Shown piece after piece: positions 1 to 5,565 of a stretch of DNA of 12,950 nt. Both the position numbers and the translations under genes were made by a program. A model generated the notes under the pieces. It had not been told where the DNA came from and ran no database searches. It saw only the letters and a program-made list of their open reading frames with translations. Each line of letters opens with the position of its first letter. Position 1 is the stretch's first letter. Source of the DNA: Candidatus Woesearchaeota archaeon (lineage in GTDB: Archaea > Nanobdellota > Nanobdellia > Woesearchaeales > GW2011-AR4); NCBI GenBank assembly GCA_013330825.1, contig DUHN01000054.1:1-12950 (forward strand), written 5' to 3'.

Positions 1-159
1 CTTGAAGGCCTGCGGCCTCCTGACGGGGGAGGCAAGGCGGTGGATCCGGCCAATCTCTGACTCTGAAAGCCTGTCCCTCACCAGGTCCTTGGCGACAACG
101 TGCGGCACGCGAAGCATCTTAAGGCGTTCGTTCTCCTCTACGTACAGGCTTATCTGCAT
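1..159 (-). CDS. Unrecognised protein, N-terminal 53 residues (runs off left edge)
   Basis: An open frame on the minus strand runs from ATG at 159-157 to the window edge with no stop. It encodes 53 residues starting MQISLYVEENERLKM and continuing with a basic, helical-looking stretch rich in Arg, Lys, Glu and Val. The start is supported by a TATA-like element on the same strand at 181-190 (TACATAAATC), centred about 26 bases upstream, which matches the leaderless arrangement of other genes in this window. A stop codon lies in frame about 8 codons upstream of the ATG, so the protein cannot start much earlier. I do not recognise the family from this fragment. It is divergent from the operon starting at 306. 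Codon use is GC-rich like the neighbours, which supports a real gene. Confidence 0.6.
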   Translation of the reverse strand, partial: MQISLYVEENERLKMLRVPHVVAKDLVRDRLSESEIGRIHRLASPVRRPQAFK

Positions 160-180
160 GTGAATCTGAACAAGGGTGCG

Positions 181-190
181 GATTTATGTA
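181..190 (-). promoter_or_regulatory. TATA box of the leftward partial gene
   Basis: The minus strand reads TACATAAATC, centred about 26 bases upstream of the ATG at 159. No purine-rich ribosome-binding site lies between, so a leaderless transcript is expected. Confidence 0.5.
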
Positions 191-275
191 GTTTTCGGTT
201 GGGCATATTTTCGGATGGTTCCACTGAAAGCAAAGAGCAGGCTATGTTCATCATCCAAGGGAGCAAACCTCAACA

Positions 276-283
276 TTTATAAA
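276..283 (+). promoter_or_regulatory. TATA box of the 306-2250 operon
   Basis: TTTATAAA is a near-ideal archaeal TATA box. Its centre is about 26.5 bases upstream of the ATG at 306, placing the predicted transcription start at or next to the start codon. The 160-305 stretch carries the two divergent promoters; I see no gene in it. Confidence 0.7.
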
Positions 284-305
284 TCACCTTCGCACGAAAA
301 CCGCC

Positions 306-1097
306 ATGAAAAAGAGGCTGCTCATCCTGCTTCTGGTATTGCTGCTCCCTGCCGCGCAGGCCCACGAGGGCAATGACGCCTATGACCCTCTCGGCATGTG
401 GAGGGTGGTGGGATTTGGTGTCATCATCCTCGCGTTGTTCGCGCTGGACGCGCTCTGCTTCAGCCACCACATCAGCGAATTCAGGAAGAAAGTGCTGTTC
501 ATCGCCACGGCCGCCTGCGTCCTGGCCGTGACCGCATACATCGTCGGCTCGACGGTCCTGCTCAACATCGCCTCCTCCACCCGGGGGCCGGTGCATTGGC
601 ACGCGGACTATGAGATCTGGGACTGCGGCCAGAGAGTGGAGCTTGTCGACCCGACGGGGCTCTCCAACAGGATAGGCTCTTCATCCTTCCACGAGCACAA
701 CGACGACCGCATCCATGTCGAGGGGCCGGTCATGAGCCCGGAAAACGCCAATCTGCAGGAGTTCTTCTCGGTTGTTGACGGGGAACTGTCGCAGGACGCC
801 ATCCGCATCCCGGCACAGGGCGGCATGGTCGAACGGGCCAATGGCCAGGACTGCGATGGGCAGCCGGCCGTGCTCCAGGCCTTCCTCCTGAGGGTCCTCA
901 ACCCGGATGACCGCAACGGATGGCTCTATTCCCAGCAGAAGCTGGATGATTTCGCGCAGTATGTCCTCGCTCCTCAAGAGCAGGTCCCTCCCGGAGACTG
1001 CATCATCATCGAGTTCGGGCCGGAGAAGGGCAGGACAGAGCATCTCTGCGAGACCTACAGGGTGGCGAAGGAAAGGGGTGAGCTCAATGGCGGTTGA
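306..1097 (+). CDS. Exported, membrane-anchored His/Cys-rich protein, HWH/HEH motif family
   Basis: This 263-residue protein begins with a signal-peptide-like segment (residues 1-19, ending AQA), followed by helices at about 34-51 and 62-85, then a soluble domain. Two His clusters stand out: HWHADYEIWDCG at 97-108, and FHEHNDDRIHVEG at 128-140, followed by an LQEFF segment near 150. The order HxH, then HxH/D/H, then an xxFF segment resembles a family of exported proteins I recall with HWHAxxxIxxxG, HTHDxxxxIHVE and LGxFF motifs; no biochemical function is known to me. The clustered His and Cys 107, 183, 232 and 248 suggest metal binding or disulfides (inference). It is the first gene of the operon, is probably leaderless, and overlaps the CcdA-like gene by 11 bases, implying translational coupling and a possible shared redox or metal role. 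Confidence 0.75.
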   Translation: MKKRLLILLLVLLLPAAQAHEGNDAYDPLGMWRVVGFGVIILALFALDALCFSHHISEFRKKVLFIATAACVLAVTAYIVGSTVLLNIASSTRGPVHWHADYEIWDCGQRVELVDPTGLSNRIGSSSFHEHNDDRIHVEGPVMSPENANLQEFFSVVDGELSQDAIRIPAQGGMVERANGQDCDGQPAVLQAFLLRVLNPDDRNGWLYSQQKLDDFAQYVLAPQEQVPPGDCIIIEFGPEKGRTEHLCETYRVAKERGELNGG

Positions 1098-1794
1098 GGC
1101 GTACCTTCCCGCGATCGGCGTCGTGACCATCACCGCGCTGGTAGATTCCGTCAACCCCTGCGCCATAGGCGTCCTCATCCTCCTGGCATCCATGCTGCTG
1201 GTGCTCAAATCGAGGAAGGAGCTGCTGCTCTACGGCCTCCTCTACATCCTCGCGGTCTTTGCCACCTACATTCTCGCAGGGCTGGGCATCCTGTATTTCC
1301 TCAATACCATCCCCCTCGCGCTCAGCGAGTACATCTCCATCATCGTGGGCATCGTCATCGTCATCGCCGGCCTCATCGAGATGAAGGACTACTTCTGGTA
1401 TGGGCAGGGCATCTCTCTTGCGATTTCCCCGAAGCGTGCGAAACAGATCCACGAGATGACGCGCCGCGTCACCCTGCCGGGAGTCGTGCTGCTCGGCGTG
1501 TTCGTGGCCGCGGTCGAGCTGCCCTGCACCGGCGCCCCTTACATGGCCATCCTGCTCCTCCTCTCCCAGAACTTCGACGCGACGGCCGCCATCATGCTCG
1601 TGTGGTACAACCTCCTGTTCGTCGCCCCCCTCATCGTCATCCTGCTCCTTATCTATACCGGCACCAAAGTGCAGAAGGTCAAGAGGTGGAAGATGCAGAA
1701 CCGGGCCACCATGCGCCTGGCCATCGGCATCACCCTCGTCCTCCTGGGATGGATATTGATCCTCATCGCTAACGGCACCATCAACCTGGCATAG
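1087..1794 (+). CDS. ccdA: CcdA/DsbD-type transmembrane thiol electron carrier
   Basis: This 235-residue polytopic membrane protein of the cytochrome c biogenesis (DsbD central domain/CcdA) family moves reducing equivalents from cytoplasmic thioredoxin to extracytoplasmic thiols through a pair of intramembrane cysteines. Both signature sites are visible: VDSVNPCAIGV with Cys25, and AAVELPCTGAPY with Cys147, each at the start of a hydrophobic helix in one half of a pseudo-symmetric fold. About six hydrophobic segments are evident. The frame is open further upstream, but the start at 1087 is preferred because GGGGTGA at 1075-1081 is a strong ribosome-binding site and the first helix then starts close to the N terminus. 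It overlaps the preceding exported protein, a plausible partner, and lies 3 bases before the ATP-cone gene. No cytochrome c gene is visible, so a general thiol-reducing role is more likely than haem attachment. Confidence 0.88.
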   Translation: MAVEAYLPAIGVVTITALVDSVNPCAIGVLILLASMLLVLKSRKELLLYGLLYILAVFATYILAGLGILYFLNTIPLALSEYISIIVGIVIVIAGLIEMKDYFWYGQGISLAISPKRAKQIHEMTRRVTLPGVVLLGVFVAAVELPCTGAPYMAILLLLSQNFDATAAIMLVWYNLLFVAPLIVILLLIYTGTKVQKVKRWKMQNRATMRLAIGITLVLLGWILILIANGTINLA

Positions 1795-1797
1795 CAC

Positions 1798-2112
1798 ATG
1801 GCAAAAAAAGAGCAGAAGCAGGGAAAGGACATATCCGAAGATGGCCCGGTGATTGTGAAGCGCGGCGCCCACGCAGAGGAGTATGACGAGCGCAAGGTGT
1901 ACGCCTCTGTCTATTTCTCCTGCAGGAACGCCCACCTGTCCGAGCAGGAGGCGGAGGCCATCGCCGAGAAAGTGGCTCCCGTGATAACCGGGCAGGCCAA
2001 AAAGGAAAAGATTATATTGTCCGACAGGATTTTGCGCCTTATCACGGGGGAGCTGCGGAAATACAGCGAGGACGCGGCGTTCCTCTACGAGACCCACCGC
2101 GACCTTTCGTAG
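1798..2112 (+). CDS. Free-standing ATP-cone domain protein
   Basis: This 104-residue protein consists almost entirely of an ATP-cone, the nucleotide-sensing domain at the N terminus of many ribonucleotide reductases and in NrdR. The signature is visible: VIVKRGAHAEEYDERKVYAS (18-37), matching the V-x-KR-x-G-x-x-E-x-(F/Y)-D-x-x-K pattern, followed by a helical region with ILSDRILRLITGELRKY (73-89) and a final LYETHRDL. The first 15 residues are a Lys/Gln-rich tail. No zinc ribbon is present, so it is not NrdR, and no reductase domain follows. Small stand-alone ATP-cone proteins occur in archaea; their targets are not established to my knowledge. It starts 3 bases after the CcdA-like gene with no clear ribosome-binding site, so coupled translation is likely. 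A role in controlling ribonucleotide reductase encoded elsewhere is inference. Confidence 0.82.
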   Translation: MAKKEQKQGKDISEDGPVIVKRGAHAEEYDERKVYASVYFSCRNAHLSEQEAEAIAEKVAPVITGQAKKEKIILSDRILRLITGELRKYSEDAAFLYETHRDLS

Positions 2113-2148
2113 GGGCCAAAAGGGAGAAGGAGGGCGGGAACAATCACC

Positions 2149-2250
2149 ATGGCAGCGAAAAAACAGAAGAAGGCGGCGAAGAAGGCAAAGGCCAAGAAAG
2201 CGGCGAAGAAGGTCGTCAAGAGCGGCAAGAACGTGTGCGAGTTCTGCTGA
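2149..2250 (+). CDS. 33-residue Lys/Ala-rich peptide with C-terminal CEFC
   Basis: This small open frame starts at ATG 2149 and ends at TGA 2248-2250. The product begins MAAKKQKKAAKKAKAKKAAK and ends with a short linker and VCEFC. About 13 of 33 residues are Lys and 8 are Ala, giving repeated AAKK units like histone H1 tails and other nucleic-acid-binding tails. The last four residues form a CxxC motif, which could bind metal as a dimer or act in thiol exchange. A GGAGGG stretch at 2129-2134 lies upstream but 14 bases from the ATG, longer than usual. The gene is 36 bases after the ATP-cone gene and is followed directly by a T-rich terminator, so it looks like the last gene of the operon. I do not know a named family. 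The intact frame, the compositional order and the terminator placement argue for a real gene; a low-complexity accident remains possible. Confidence 0.6.
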   Translation: MAAKKQKKAAKKAKAKKAAKKVVKSGKNVCEFC

Positions 2251-2257
2251 TAGTTGA

Positions 2258-2280
2258 TTTGCGTTTTTGTTTTTTCTTGT
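2258..2280 (+). terminator. T-run terminator of the first operon
   Basis: Two T-runs, T5 at 2264-2268 and T6 at 2270-2275, follow the stop codon at 2250 by about 13 bases. Archaeal termination is driven by such oligo-T runs without needing a hairpin. Confidence 0.6.
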
Positions 2281-2316
2281 GTTCCGGTTCTGTGGTGTTT
2301 ATCCCCAAATCCAAAA

Positions 2317-2329
2317 CCTTTAAATAAAG
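2317..2329 (+). promoter_or_regulatory. TATA box of the lipoprotein-lgt operon
   Basis: CCTTTAAATAAAG with an A-rich element just upstream (CCAAAA) resembles a TATA box plus BRE. The predicted transcription start is near 2348, giving a leader of about 35 bases that contains a ribosome-binding site. Confidence 0.65.
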
Positions 2330-2383
2330 CGCTTCTCCTTCCAGTCCGATACATTTACAAAAACAGTAAAGGGAAGGTGGTTG

Positions 2384-2596
2384 ATGATGAGATACGGAGC
2401 AATAATTCTGGTTGCGGTGGTCATGGGCCTGCTGCTCACCGGCTGCGCGCAGAGCAGCCCTCCGACGGGCTACGCGGCCTACAGCGGCGCCCAGGGACAG
2501 CAGCAGCAATACGTGGGCGGCGGCTGCGGCGTCGCGCCTCCTGAAGCAGGGGACGCGAAGGATGTGGGAGAGGCGTCAGCCGCATCGGCTGCGTAA
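2384..2596 (+). CDS. Small predicted lipoprotein
   Basis: This is a 70-residue predicted lipoprotein. Residues 1-20 form a short signal peptide with a hydrophobic core and the lipobox LLTGC, making Cys21 the acceptor for diacylglyceryl transfer. The mature part, about 50 residues, is rich in Ala, Gly, Gln and Ser, with a QQQQ tract and a second Cys in GGGCGVAPPE; it looks unstructured. A TTG at 2381 and a second ATG at 2387 are in frame; the ATG at 2384 is chosen because it follows GGAAGGTGG (2372-2380) and keeps a standard signal peptide. It is the first gene of the operon that ends with lgt, consistent with it being an Lgt substrate. No domain is recognised and the function is unknown. Confidence 0.65.
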   Translation: MMRYGAIILVAVVMGLLLTGCAQSSPPTGYAAYSGAQGQQQQYVGGGCGVAPPEAGDAKDVGEASAASAA

Positions 2597-2608
2597 CATT
2601 AGCATCAC

Positions 2609-3058
2609 ATGAGCCTGAGCAGAAAGGAGCGCCAGCAGATGCAGCGCGAGGAGCGCGCGGGGTCTTCCCACCACGAGGAGCCGCAGGGCGTTCATTCCCG
2701 GAAGAAGAGCAGGCTGTGGCTCTACGCCGGCATCGGGGCGGCAGTTCTTCTGCTCATCGCCATCAGCGCAAGCGCCTACTACTGGCTCACGCCGGGCCCA
2801 TACGACAAGTTCGCGGAATGCCTGGAGAGCAAGGGAGCCGTGATGTACGGCGCCATGGGATGGTGCGAGTATACCCAGGGCCAGAAAGCCATGTTCGGCA
2901 AGTCATTCAAGTTCATCGACTATCACGAGTTCACAGAGTACCCGGAGGAATATGGAGAGATAAAAAAGACCCCCACCTGGATCATCGGCGGGAAAGTGTA
3001 TGAGAACACCCAATCCTTTGAGGACCTTTCACGATTGACGGGCTGTCCACTGCAATGA
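2609..3058 (+). CDS. Membrane-anchored thioredoxin-like protein, single active-site Cys
   Basis: This 149-residue protein has a charged cytoplasmic N terminus (1-34), one transmembrane helix (about 36-60) and a thioredoxin-like domain (about 65-149) predicted outside. The domain starts YDKFAECLESKGAVMYGA, as in a family of archaeal thioredoxin-like domains whose active site usually reads FWCPHCQ. Here it reads GWCEYTQ: Cys86 is kept but the resolving Cys is Thr89, and a Gly is inserted before Trp85. The cis-Pro loop KTPTW (120-124) is present and the protein ends near Cys146. Cys71 and Cys146 could pair. It may therefore act as a monothiol or isomerase-like protein rather than a dithiol oxidoreductase (inference). 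Its stop overlaps the next start in ATGA. The CcdA-like protein in the preceding operon is a candidate electron donor. Confidence 0.78.
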   Translation: MSLSRKERQQMQREERAGSSHHEEPQGVHSRKKSRLWLYAGIGAAVLLLIAISASAYYWLTPGPYDKFAECLESKGAVMYGAMGWCEYTQGQKAMFGKSFKFIDYHEFTEYPEEYGEIKKTPTWIIGGKVYENTQSFEDLSRLTGCPLQ

Positions 3059-3918
3059 GCGCGAAAGCAAAAAAAGAGGGCGGCGTGAAAAAGGAGTCCC
3101 GCAAGAAAGAGAGGAGAGAAGGGCTGCTCTCCTTCATCTGGAACGGCGTCAGGAAGAACAAAATATCCCTTGCGGTCATGCTGTTCCTCGATGCCGCGTT
3201 CATCGCCGCCCTGCTGCTGCTGGGCAGCCTGGTGATGGCCATCGCCCCCTCATTGAGGATATCATCCATCCTGTCCATGCCCCTTGCCGCCATCTGGTAC
3301 GCCGTCTCCCTGATGGCCGCGTACGCCCTGATTCTCCTCCTCGTCTACTCGTTCGTCAAGTACATGGTGCTGCACTATGTCCGCTCGCTGTTCACCTCCT
3401 CTGCATTGTCGTTCTCCCGGTTCTGGGGATTCTACGCCCTGAATGTCCTCCTGCTCGTGATTTTCGGGTTCGTCTTCATCCTGATCTCCTATTTCATCGG
3501 CGCGGTCAAGCAGCCGTTTGCCGCCGTGGGCCTGCTGGTGACCGGCATCCCCTTCTTCCTCGTGCTGCTCATCTGCCTCAACACGGCTCACGCGCTCTAC
3601 CATTCCTCCGGTGATAACCCCATAAGGACATTGGGGAAGTCGCTGTCCTTCATCTTCACGGGGATGGGCGCATACGTGAAAGTGCTTGGCGCGGGCGTGG
3701 GATTCCTGCTGGTGGTGTGGGTGCTCCTCTATCTGACGGGGTTGGCCATCTACAGCACTGCCGCCTCAGATTACCAGCGCTATGTCTCGCTCTATAATGG
3801 GTTCAGGCAGGCCTCCGAGGTGCTCGGCCCGGCCATCATCTACCTGTTTGTGATCTTCAACCGCCTCGGCTTCTACGCCGTGGTACTGAGGCAAAGGCAT
3901 GATCCTGCACACCATTGA
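3055..3918 (+). CDS. Six-helix membrane protein of unknown function
   Basis: This 287-residue protein has a strongly basic N-terminal tail (residues 1-35, about half Lys/Arg/Glu) and six predicted transmembrane segments near 37-62, 77-102, 123-149, 157-178, 207-233 and 256-278. I see no catalytic motif. The sequence NPIRTLGKSLSFI near 188-200 lies between helices 4 and 5 and could form an amphipathic segment. Small archaeal membrane proteins of this kind are usually annotated as hypothetical. It overlaps the thioredoxin-like gene by 4 bases and lgt by 20 bases, so it is translationally coupled to both and probably functions in the envelope with them. A role in lipoprotein handling is possible from position only; no signal peptidase II motif is visible. 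Confidence 0.75.
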   Translation: MSAKAKKEGGVKKESRKKERREGLLSFIWNGVRKNKISLAVMLFLDAAFIAALLLLGSLVMAIAPSLRISSILSMPLAAIWYAVSLMAAYALILLLVYSFVKYMVLHYVRSLFTSSALSFSRFWGFYALNVLLLVIFGFVFILISYFIGAVKQPFAAVGLLVTGIPFFLVLLICLNTAHALYHSSGDNPIRTLGKSLSFIFTGMGAYVKVLGAGVGFLLVVWVLLYLTGLAIYSTAASDYQRYVSLYNGFRQASEVLGPAIIYLFVIFNRLGFYAVVLRQRHDPAHH

Positions 3919-4687
3919 TCCTGTCCTGTTCTCCCTCGGGCCGTTCAGCGTCAGGTATTACGGCATCATCTATGCGCTGGGCTTCGTGTTCGGGTATCTC
4001 TTTTTCAACCACCTGGCCCGGAAGAGGCACATCATCCTCAATGAAGATGACGTCAATGAGCTCGCTTTGTATATCATCCTCGGGACCGTGATTGGCGCGC
4101 GGCTCTTCTACGTGGTGTTCTACAATGCGCCCTACTATCTTTCCCACCCCTTTGAGGTGCTTGCGGTGTGGCATGGCGGCCTGTCGTTCCATGGCGGCCT
4201 GCTTGGCGGCGTCCTCGGCATCGCGTACTTCTCCCGGAAGAAGAAAGTCCACTTCTACGACCTCACGGACATCATCAGCATCCCCACGGTCTTCGGCCTG
4301 GCACTGGGCAGGATCGGCAACTATCTCAATGGCGAGCTCTATGGGAGGGCGACAAGCGTGCCGTGGTGCATCGATTATTCCCAGAACGCCCATCTCGCGG
4401 ACAAGCCCGTCGGCTGCCGCCATCCTTCCCAGCTGTACGAGTCCTTGTACAGTTTCGTGATTTTCGCCGTGCTGTGGCTGCTGGAGAGGAAGAACCTGCC
4501 GCGCGGCGCCATGACCTGGCTCGCGGTGGCGATGTACGGCCTCTTCCGCACCCTCGCGGAGCTCTTCCGGCAGCCCGACGCCCAGCTGGGCTTCCTCTGG
4601 GGCGGCCTCACCATGGGCCAATTATTGAGCATCCCGATGTTCCTGGTGGGGGCATATATGGTATGGAGGATCACAGCGAAAAAATAA
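3899..4687 (+). CDS. lgt: Prolipoprotein diacylglyceryl transferase
   Basis: This 262-residue membrane enzyme is Lgt, which transfers a diacylglyceryl group from a phospholipid (phosphatidylglycerol in bacteria) to the lipobox Cys of exported prolipoproteins. Family hallmarks are all present: IRYYG-like FSVRYYGIIYALGF (16-29), the HGGLSFHGGLLGG motif (92-104), the ALGRIGNYLNGELYGR signature (135-150) with Arg138 and Asn141, HPSQLYES (175-182), and a C-terminal R-x-x-x-E-x-x-R-x-P-D (217-227). About seven hydrophobic segments and the length match bacterial Lgt. The start overlaps the preceding membrane-protein gene by 20 bases. A lipoprotein starts this operon and another converges on its 3' end. 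Most archaea lack an obvious Lgt, so this is either horizontally acquired or typical of this lineage; with archaeal ether lipids the donor would differ (inference). Confidence 0.93.
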   Translation: MILHTIDPVLFSLGPFSVRYYGIIYALGFVFGYLFFNHLARKRHIILNEDDVNELALYIILGTVIGARLFYVVFYNAPYYLSHPFEVLAVWHGGLSFHGGLLGGVLGIAYFSRKKKVHFYDLTDIISIPTVFGLALGRIGNYLNGELYGRATSVPWCIDYSQNAHLADKPVGCRHPSQLYESLYSFVIFAVLWLLERKNLPRGAMTWLAVAMYGLFRTLAELFRQPDAQLGFLWGGLTMGQLLSIPMFLVGAYMVWRITAKK

Positions 4688-4691
4688 AAAA
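4679..4691 (-). terminator. T-run terminator of the DUF333 lipoprotein gene
   Basis: On the minus strand T6-A-T6 directly follows the stop codon at 4692 and overlaps the last codons of lgt on the other strand. It fits an archaeal oligo-T terminator for the leftward transcript. Confidence 0.5.
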
Positions 4692-4940
4692 TCAAGAGCA
4701 TTCCTTCCTGAAAAACGCCCACTCCTCGCATTCCCTGCCATTGGGCAGGATGCAGACGCCGTACTGGCCTTCTGCGTTTTCCCGCATCTCCAGCTTGCCG
4801 CCCTGCTCCACGCAGTATTCGGATGCGGGGTTCGCCACCTCTACCTGGCCTGGCGTTGCGGGCTGCTCTGCGCTCTTCGCGCAGGATGCCAGCAGGAGCG
4901 CAAGAAAAGCCATGCACAGGAGAATCATTTTCTTTTTCAT
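4692..4940 (-). CDS. DUF333 (putative hemolysin-type) small Cys-rich lipoprotein
   Basis: This 82-residue lipoprotein has a basic start (MKKK), a hydrophobic core and the lipobox LLASC, with Cys20 as lipid acceptor. The mature domain matches the DUF333 pattern I know, NPAS-x-YC-x-x-x-GG ... G-x-C-x-LP-x-G-x-x-C-x-x-W-x-x-x-R: here NPASEYCVEQGGKL (37-50), QYGVCILPNG (59-68) and ECEEWAFFRKEC (70-81). Its four Cys (43, 63, 71, 81) probably form two disulfides. The name hemolysin is historical and does not establish function. The start at 4940 is chosen over an upstream in-frame ATG because GGGAGGTG (4953-4946) is an ideal ribosome-binding site 5 bases away and the signal peptide then starts properly. 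It converges on lgt with 4 bases between the stops. Confidence 0.88.
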   Translation of the reverse strand: MKKKMILLCMAFLALLLASCAKSAEQPATPGQVEVANPASEYCVEQGGKLEMRENAEGQYGVCILPNGRECEEWAFFRKECS

Positions 4941-4974
4941 GGAAACACCTCCCAGTGCATCTTTATGCTTTCTG

Positions 4975-4982
4975 CATATAAA
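4975..4982 (-). promoter_or_regulatory. TATA box of the DUF333 lipoprotein gene
   Basis: The minus strand reads TTTATATG, with A/T-rich flanks. The predicted start of transcription is near 4952, giving a 12-base leader that consists mostly of the ribosome-binding site. Confidence 0.55.
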
Positions 4983-5027
4983 TTTTTCCGGGATTTCCCT
5001 GCAAACAAGCCGGATTTCCCCGCAACC

Positions 5028-5035
5028 CTTAAATA
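5028..5035 (+). promoter_or_regulatory. TATA box of the Lrp/AsnC-type regulator gene
   Basis: CTTAAATA is centred about 28 bases before the ATG at 5060 with no ribosome-binding site between, consistent with a leaderless transcript. Confidence 0.65.
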
Positions 5036-5041
5036 CCACAA

Positions 5042-5059
5042 ACTTAACACCCGTTAAGT
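5042..5059 (+). promoter_or_regulatory. Operator palindrome at the regulator gene's start
   Basis: ACTTAACACCCGTTAAGT is a perfect inverted repeat with 7-base arms around a 4-base spacer, ending right before the ATG at 5060 and covering the predicted transcription start. The same design recurs at 5566-5583 upstream of the FTR1 gene. It is the likely autoregulatory site of the encoded Lrp-like protein. Confidence 0.7.
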
Positions 5060-5488
5060 ATGGATGACCTGGACCAGCTTATCGTCAGGGAGCTCTCGAA
5101 GAACGCGAGGACGCCGTTCCTGCACATAGCGAAGAAGGCGAAGGTTTCCGAATCCACTATCCGCAAGCGCATCGCCGCGCTGGAAGGGCAGGGCATCATC
5201 AGGAAATACTCTTTGGTGGTCGACCACGCCAGGCTGGGCTTCACCAACCACGTCTTCATGGGGGTGGACGCGCTGCCGGAAAGGTACCTCGATGTGGGCA
5301 AGGAATTCAGGAAAGTGCCGGAGATAAGGCATGCCTGGTCCTCATCCGGCGACCACATGTTCATGCTCGAGCTGCTGGCCAGGGACAACGACCACCTCCA
5401 GGACGTCTCCGACCGCATCAGGAAGATTGCGGGCGTCACCAGGATCTGCCCGGCAGTCGTCAAGGAAGCCCTGAAGGGCGAAGTGTGA
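5060..5488 (+). CDS. Lrp/AsnC family transcription regulator
   Basis: This 142-residue protein is an Lrp/AsnC (feast/famine) regulator. It opens MDDLDQLIVRELSKNARTPF, the usual start of the family, with a winged helix-turn-helix at about 15-50 (IAKKAKVSESTIRKRIAALE, with recognition helix ESTIRKRI) and GIIRKYSLVVD linking to a ligand-binding RAM domain (about 62-142), including the typical GDHMFMLEL and late GVTRICPAVV segments. Such proteins form dimers to octamers and bind short palindromes, often repressing their own gene. The gene appears leaderless. A perfect palindrome touches its start codon and a near copy lies before the downstream FTR1 gene, so the likely regulon is itself plus the permease. 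The effector cannot be read from sequence; amino acids are usual, but a metal-linked role is possible given the neighbour. Confidence 0.92.
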   Translation: MDDLDQLIVRELSKNARTPFLHIAKKAKVSESTIRKRIAALEGQGIIRKYSLVVDHARLGFTNHVFMGVDALPERYLDVGKEFRKVPEIRHAWSSSGDHMFMLELLARDNDHLQDVSDRIRKIAGVTRICPAVVKEALKGEV

Positions 5489-5535
5489 GAGGACGAATTT
5501 CGCACTCTTATCTGCCAGCATTCGCCGCCGCGTCC

Positions 5536-5542
5536 GTTAAGT
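5536..5542 (+). promoter_or_regulatory. Extra operator half-site before the FTR1 TATA box
   Basis: GTTAAGT is identical to the right arm of the regulator's own palindrome and abuts the TATA element at 5541-5550. It could help the regulator block TBP binding. Confidence 0.4.
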
Positions 5543-5550
5543 TTATATTC
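5541..5550 (+). promoter_or_regulatory. TATA box of the FTR1 gene
   Basis: GTTTATATTC is an archaeal TATA-like element. The predicted transcription start is near 5572, giving a leader of about 23 bases with the ribosome-binding site GGTGG at 5586-5590. Confidence 0.6.
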
Positions 5551-5565
5551 TCCTACCCACCCTGG

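Noticed and set aside
100..282. Short plus-strand frames before the 306 gene (60 and 66 codons)
   Set aside because: They run across the leftward partial gene and through the TATA box of the 306 operon, and have no promoter of their own.
1084..2097. Minus-strand frame of 337 codons over the CcdA-like and ATP-cone genes
   Set aside because: It is a charged antisense shadow with no family signal; the plus-strand genes carry the motifs and ribosome-binding site.
2412..2612. Alternative frames over the small lipoprotein gene
   Set aside because: The frame with the lipobox signal peptide, ribosome-binding site and promoter explains this region.
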